Source of the DNA: Candidatus Obscuribacterales bacterium
Lineage (GTDB): Bacteria; Cyanobacteriota; Vampirovibrionia; Obscuribacterales; Obscuribacteraceae
DNA length: 36,966 bases
Assembly: GCA_019745505.1 (NCBI GenBank)
Contig: JAIETE010000290.1
Coordinates: 1-36,966 of the forward strand
Reading direction: 5' to 3'
Shown here: in pieces, positions 33,279-36,966 of the stretch
Numbering within the stretch: the stretch's first letter is position 1
Layout: each line of letters opens with the position of its first letter
Notes under the pieces: generated by a model
Told to the model about the DNA's origin: nothing
Database searches by the model: none
Seen by the model: the letters and a program-made list of their open reading frames with translations, nothing else
Translations under genes and position numbers: made by a program

Positions 33279-33461
33279 ATGGATAACGCAAGCGCCCTCA
33301 ATTCATTCAACAAACTGTTCAAAAACCGAGAAATGATGAGACAAAACAGCGAGCGCGAGCAGCTGAAGCTCATTGCCGATAATCAACGCGCCGCAGTCCT
33401 GGTCCGCCTCTTCGAGGAAGGGCGCTTGCACGAGGTCCAGCAATTGGCTGCAGTCGGATAG
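33279..33461 (+). CDS. Small helical protein A (60 residues)
   Basis: The protein MDNASALNSFNKLFKNREMM continues as a mostly helical chain with the motif AAVLVRLFEEGRLHEVQQL near its end. It has no signal peptide or cysteines. The ATG at 33279 has GAGG about 10 nt upstream; an in-frame start at 33243 would add 12 residues without a ribosome site. It is followed by a second small gene with a similar helical layout and a matching LRLFE motif, so the two look like paralogues. The family is not recognised; function unknown. Confidence 0.6.
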   Translation: MDNASALNSFNKLFKNREMMRQNSEREQLKLIADNQRAAVLVRLFEEGRLHEVQQLAAVG

Positions 33462-33481
33462 ACTCCACCGATTTAATGAAA

Positions 33482-33504
33482 TGGGCTCGTTTTTTCGGCC
33501 CATG
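33482..33504. terminator. Possible hairpin between the small genes
   Basis: ATGGGC and GCCCAT pair around a T-rich loop in the 122-nt gap between the two small genes. The T-run is inside the loop, not after the stem, so this may be an RNA hairpin rather than a terminator. Confidence 0.3.
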
Positions 33505-33583
33505 ATCACGCCCTTCTCACTTTTTATCTCTAAATTGGACAACGTCAGGCTCAGCCCACGCTTCGACTCATTGAGGTCCACCC

Positions 33584-33751
33584 ATGCTCAATCGCTCCCA
33601 CAACGAACAAATTTCCAGACTGGCACAATTGAAAGAGCGCAAAAATACAATCTCGACCCATGAATTGATCAAACGCTGGAATGCTCATCAAGAAGCGCGC
33701 CAGCTTCTGCGCCTGTTCGAGCAGGCCAAGGCTCCGGAGCCCCGGCGCTAG
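33584..33751 (+). CDS. Small helical protein B (55 residues)
   Basis: This frame is below the length of usual gene calls. It reads MLNRSHNEQISRLAQLKERK, then NTISTHELIKRWNAHQEARQ, then LLRLFEQAKAPEPRR. It is basic and helical. GAGGT lies 8 nt before the ATG, the same context as in protein A. The shared pattern (A-x-x-L-x-R-L-F-E) suggests the two genes arose by duplication. A strong terminator-like hairpin follows 50 nt later. No known function; a role as a regulator or protein-binding peptide is only a guess. Confidence 0.55.
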   Translation: MLNRSHNEQISRLAQLKERKNTISTHELIKRWNAHQEARQLLRLFEQAKAPEPRR

Positions 33752-34087
33752 GCATATCGTCTATCACCTCCGAAAATCCTAGTATTCCGGTCCAATCCGG
33801 CAAAACGCTCCACCGTGGAGCGTTTTGTGCTTTGTCCTCAGGGCGGGCGGCATTTCCGGCAGCACTTTGCATTTGTAAGCGATACCGGCAGATGCGCCGA
33901 TTTTCGATTTGTAACAGGTACGGATCGGCTAAAACACCCGTTTTCATTCAAAAAGAAGCGTTTACCAATCGCTCAAGTGCCCAGCCCTATGGGGTTTTGA
34001 GGGCATTTTTGGTAAAATACGGGCTCACCGCCTCCGGGCGGTCGCAATCCGGCGTCAGTAGCTTCAAGAGTCAAAAGGATAGTCACC
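33752..34087. other. 336-nt region before gltX
   Basis: This holds the terminator at 33802-33826, a TAAAAT (34013-34018) that could be a -10 box though no good -35 is seen, and a small hairpin ACCGCC-TCCG-GGCGGT at 34027-34042 in the presumed gltX leader. No T-box motif was recognised and no gene is supported. Confidence 0.4.
33802..33826. terminator. Strong bidirectional terminator-like palindrome
   Basis: AAAACGCTCCAC is followed by one base and its exact complement GTGGAGCGTTTT. With A-tract and T-tract on its two sides it should terminate transcription of the small genes. Confidence 0.75.
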
Positions 34088-35545
34088 GTGCCCCCAGCCG
34101 TCAGAGTTCGAATAGCACCCAGTCCAACCGGGCACTTGCATCTGGGCACCGCTAGAACGGCGCTCTACAACTATCTTTACGCCCGCCGAAACCAGGGCAC
34201 TTTTGTCTTTCGCCTGGAAGATACTGATGAAATCAGATCTCAGGAGAATTACACCCAGGACATCATCGACGGACTGAAATGGCTTGGACTCAACTGGGAT
34301 GAGGGTCCGGATATCGGCGGACCTTATGCGCCCTACAAACAGACTCAAAAAATCGATCATTACACCGAAGTAGCCAACAAACTCATCAACAGAGGGCATG
34401 CGTACTTCTCATACGAAACACCCGAAGAGTTGGCTGCCATGAAAGAAGCGCAGAAAGACTCGGATACTGCGCATCGCTACGACAACAGTCACCGCAGCCT
34501 GTCGAAAGATCAGGTTGAGAAGTTCGTTGCCGAAGGTCGCATTCCCTCGATTCGTTTCAAGATCGAGGAGCCTCGGGTAATCTCATGGCACGACAATATC
34601 AAAGGTGAAATCGCCATCGAAGCGTCCGTGCTCGGAGGCGATATGGTGATCGTCAAGTCGAACGGTGTCGCTATCTACAATTTCGCAGTGGTCGTGGACG
34701 ACATCGACATGAAGATGACGCATGTCATCCGCGGCGAAGACCACATCATGAACACAGCCAAGCAAATTCTGCTCTACGAGGCTCTGGGTCACCAGGTTCC
34801 TGAATTTGCGCATGCGCCGCTCATTTTCGACCTGGACCGCGCCAAGCTGTCAAAGCGCAAGCACGGCGAGGCTGTTCACATCAATAAATACCGCGTCGAC
34901 GGCTATATGCCCGAGGCGATGGTCAATTATCTTGCGGCGATGAGTTGGACCTTGCCGGACGGCAAGGAGTTTTTCTCACTGCCGGAAGCATGCGAGATGT
35001 TCGACCTCTACAAAATCAGCAAGAGCCCGGCAGTTTTCGATGTTCAAAAGCTGAACTGGTACAACGCGCACTACATTCGTTCGTTGCCATTGGAGCTTGT
35101 CACCGAGCGCGCCAAGCCTTATCTGACCATGTTGGAAACAGAAAACTACACAAGCTCGGAACTCGAACAGATCGTGGCCAGTGTGCGTGACGGTCTGACT
35201 ATGCTGTCGGAAATCATGGCTGCGACCGAGTTCTATTTCTTGAAAAAACTGGAAATCAATGACGAGCTGAAAGAAAAGGCCCTGTCAAAAGAGACAGCTA
35301 AGAAAGTCCTGGAGGCGACGCTCAAACATCTTGGCGATCTGCCCTTCGGCGATCATGCCGGCTGCAAGGCTGTCGTAGACAAGCTCGGAGCGGAATTGGG
35401 CATGAAAGGAAAAGACCTCTACTGGCCTCTGCGCGCCGCTCTTTCGGGCAAAGTGCAAGGCCCGGATTTGGGCGCCATCATCTCGATACTTGGACCGGCG
35501 CGAGTAAAAGCTCGACTGGAAGACATTCTCTGTCTTTGTGCGTAG
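34088..35545 (+). CDS. gltX: Glutamyl-tRNA synthetase
   Basis: The enzyme charges tRNA with glutamate using ATP. The 485-residue product is of normal size for the family. The first class I signature is PSPTGHLHLGTARTAL (HLHLG at 16-20), and the KMSKS-equivalent is KLSKRKHG (Lys253-Arg257 region). VVDDIDMKMTHVIRGEDH in the middle is well conserved. The C-terminal anticodon-binding domain is complete. The start is GTG at 34088, with AAGGAT upstream. Whether it also charges tRNA-Gln (non-discriminating type) cannot be told. It lies 61 nt upstream of cysS on the same strand, so the two may form a unit. Confidence 0.97.
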   Translation: MPPAVRVRIAPSPTGHLHLGTARTALYNYLYARRNQGTFVFRLEDTDEIRSQENYTQDIIDGLKWLGLNWDEGPDIGGPYAPYKQTQKIDHYTEVANKLINRGHAYFSYETPEELAAMKEAQKDSDTAHRYDNSHRSLSKDQVEKFVAEGRIPSIRFKIEEPRVISWHDNIKGEIAIEASVLGGDMVIVKSNGVAIYNFAVVVDDIDMKMTHVIRGEDHIMNTAKQILLYEALGHQVPEFAHAPLIFDLDRAKLSKRKHGEAVHINKYRVDGYMPEAMVNYLAAMSWTLPDGKEFFSLPEACEMFDLYKISKSPAVFDVQKLNWYNAHYIRSLPLELVTERAKPYLTMLETENYTSSELEQIVASVRDGLTMLSEIMAATEFYFLKKLEINDELKEKALSKETAKKVLEATLKHLGDLPFGDHAGCKAVVDKLGAELGMKGKDLYWPLRAALSGKVQGPDLGAIISILGPARVKARLEDILCLCA

Positions 35546-35606
35546 CAAGGACGCGCCGTAAAGACGCGCGCATTTTTAACGCACCGCTGATCAAGAGAGA
35601 AGAGCA

Positions 35607-36966
35607 ATGTCCATTCAACTATTCAACACACTGACAGGCAAGAAAGAAGAGTTTGTCCCCCTGGAAGCGGGCAAGGTAAAGCTATACGCTTGCGGTCCGA
35701 CCGTATACGACTCCAGCCACCTGGGTCACGCGCGCATGGCTATCGTCTGGGACGTGATTCAGCGCTACCTGCGCTTCGCCGGCTACCAGGTGACTTTCGT
35801 GCGCAACATAACCGACATCGACGACAAGATTATCAATCGCGCCAGGGAATTGAACATTCGCCCGGACCAGCTGGCACGCCATTACCTGTACGAGTTCTGG
35901 CAGGACATGTATGCCTTGAACGTGGCGCCGCCGGACATCGAGCCGCGCGCTACCGAGTATTTGCAGCAGATGATCGGCATGGCCGGAGATCTAGTAAAAA
36001 AAGGGCGAGCCTATGAATCCGGCGGAGACGTCTACTTTGATGTCGGCGCCTGCCCCGATTACGGCAAGCTGGGCAAGAAAAACATCGACGATCTAAAATC
36101 CGGAGCGCGCGACCAGGTTCGTTCGCAGGACGAACTGAAAGAAGTGAAACGCAACCCGGTTGATTTCGCTCTGTGGAAAAGCGCACCGGAAGCTGAAACA
36201 GGATGGACAAGTCCCTGGGGATTCGGTCGTCCGGGCTGGCACCTCGAATGCTCCTCGATGATCAAATCTGTTTTAGGCGAAACAATCGACATTCATGGCG
36301 GAGGCGAAGACCTCGTCTTCCCACACCATGAAAATGAAAAGGCGCAGTCCGAATCGCTGCACGACAAGCCGCTTGCCAAATATTGGATGCACAACAGCTT
36401 CGTCAATGTCAGCGAAGAGAAGATGTCTAAGTCATTGGGCAATTTCAAAACAATCGGCGATCTGCTCAGAGAATACTCGGCCGATACACTTCGCCTGTTC
36501 ATTTTGCAAACCCATTACCGCAATCCGATTGACTTCAGCCCGGAAGCGATGAATGCCGCAAAGCAGGCATTGATGCGCCTTGTCAGAGCAGGGCTGTTCG
36601 CTCAAGCGGAAGAAAACGGCAGCGGCTTCAATCCATCGAAGCATTATCGATTCGACCAGAAAGCCGCAGAAGCATACAAAGACGATCAAACGCTCAGCGA
36701 ATTCCATAACGAATTTGTGGCGGCGATGGACAACGACTTCAATACAGCCGTTGCCGTGTCGCATCTTTTCGGGCTTGCCGACAAGATTTCCGCATGCAAA
36801 GATGCCGCGCAGAGAAAACTCTGGGCTAAAGCATTGAAAGATTATGCCGGTGTTTTGGGCTTTACACTAGCCGACACGAGAAAAGTTGTCGATCGAAATT
36901 CCACCGAGCAAGTTCTGGCATTGCTTGCTCTCACTTGGCTTCTTGTAATTAGCAGTACAAAATTAC
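35607..36966 (+). CDS. cysS: Cysteinyl-tRNA synthetase, cut by the right edge
   Basis: CysRS charges tRNA-Cys; 453 codons are visible. The zinc-site Cys29 (YACGPTVYD), the HIGH-type motif [19 protein letters not shown], the second zinc-site residues GWHLECSSM and HHENE, and KMSKSLGNF are all intact. The ATG at 35607 follows a purine-rich AGAGAGAAG. The reading frame is open to the edge, but the last ten or so residues ([10 protein letters not shown]) do not resemble the expected C-terminal helix of the family. The final 30 nt are AT-rich, so an assembly artefact at the contig end is possible. The gene follows gltX. Confidence 0.95.
   Translation, partial: MSIQLFNTLTGKKEEFVPLEAGKVKLYACGPTVYDSSHLGHARMAIVWDVIQRYLRFAGYQVTFVRNITDIDDKIINRARELNIRPDQLARHYLYEFWQDMYALNVAPPDIEPRATEYLQQMIGMAGDLVKKGRAYESGGDVYFDVGACPDYGKLGKKNIDDLKSGARDQVRSQDELKEVKRNPVDFALWKSAPEAETGWTSPWGFGRPGWHLECSSMIKSVLGETIDIHGGGEDLVFPHHENEKAQSESLHDKPLAKYWMHNSFVNVSEEKMSKSLGNFKTIGDLLREYSADTLRLFILQTHYRNPIDFSPEAMNAAKQALMRLVRAGLFAQAEENGSGFNPSKHYRFDQKAAEAYKDDQTLSEFHNEFVAAMDNDFNTAVAVSHLFGLADKISACKDAAQRKLWAKALKDYAGVLGFTLADTRKVVDRNSTEQVLALLALTWLLVISSTKL

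Overview
The window looks like an ordinary chromosomal segment of a free-living, Gram-negative-type (diderm) bacterium of moderate GC. It has no phage genes, no recognisable transposase and no CRISPR array, and I saw no rRNA or tRNA gene. It carries housekeeping genes (ffh, rpsP, murD, ftsW, murG, gcvT, gcvH, a yebC-family gene, gltX, cysS). It also carries many lineage-specific secreted or membrane proteins: TPR, HEAT, retropepsin-like and highly acidic proteins. Cyanobacteria-like gene order (ffh-rpsP-KH protein), abundant TPR proteins and an RlpA-like protein suggest a non-photosynthetic relative of Cyanobacteria (Melainabacteria/Vampirovibrionia, for example Obscuribacter-like). This placement is an inference and would need marker-gene phylogeny.

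Layout. 1-1052 (-): start of an alpha-glucan phosphorylase, cut by the left edge. 1149-3689 (+): a redoxin, a DUF4149-like membrane protein and an HD phosphohydrolase. 3756-6320 (+): the translation/secretion cluster ffh, rpsP, a KH protein and a small protein, with a 91-nt out-of-frame overlap between rpsP and the KH gene. 6332-6470: an intergenic repeat element. 9626-6467 (-): a tight three-gene unit (acyl-CoA dehydrogenase, TPR plus double retropepsin, family 2 glycosyltransferase), preceded by an MscS channel gene. 10870-13656 (+): a HEAT-repeat protein and a single-pass membrane protein. 13688-16296: gcvT and gcvH on the minus strand, separated by small plus-strand genes. 16554-19226 (-): three hypothetical genes, including a very acidic octapeptide-repeat protein. 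19915-23658 (-): murD-ftsW-murG. 23681-23826: a second copy of the repeat element. 23849-27671 (-): two large tandem paralogous secreted TPR proteins. 27987-28742 (+): YebC. 29540-30355 (+): RlpA-like protein. 32967-30447 (-): an OmpR-type regulator and PAS histidine kinase pair. 33279-33751 (+): two very small, apparently paralogous genes. 34088-36966 (+): gltX and the start of cysS.

The most unusual observations are: (1) a dispersed intergenic element with paired inverted palindromic arms, one copy holding a 14-nt tandem array and ending inside a gene's stop codon; (2) the rpsP/KH overlap, which encodes a Gly/Arg-rich tail in the second frame; (3) an acyl-CoA dehydrogenase homologue lacking both known catalytic glutamates; (4) several very short genes below usual calling thresholds. 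I did not find a clear complete new defence or mobile system.
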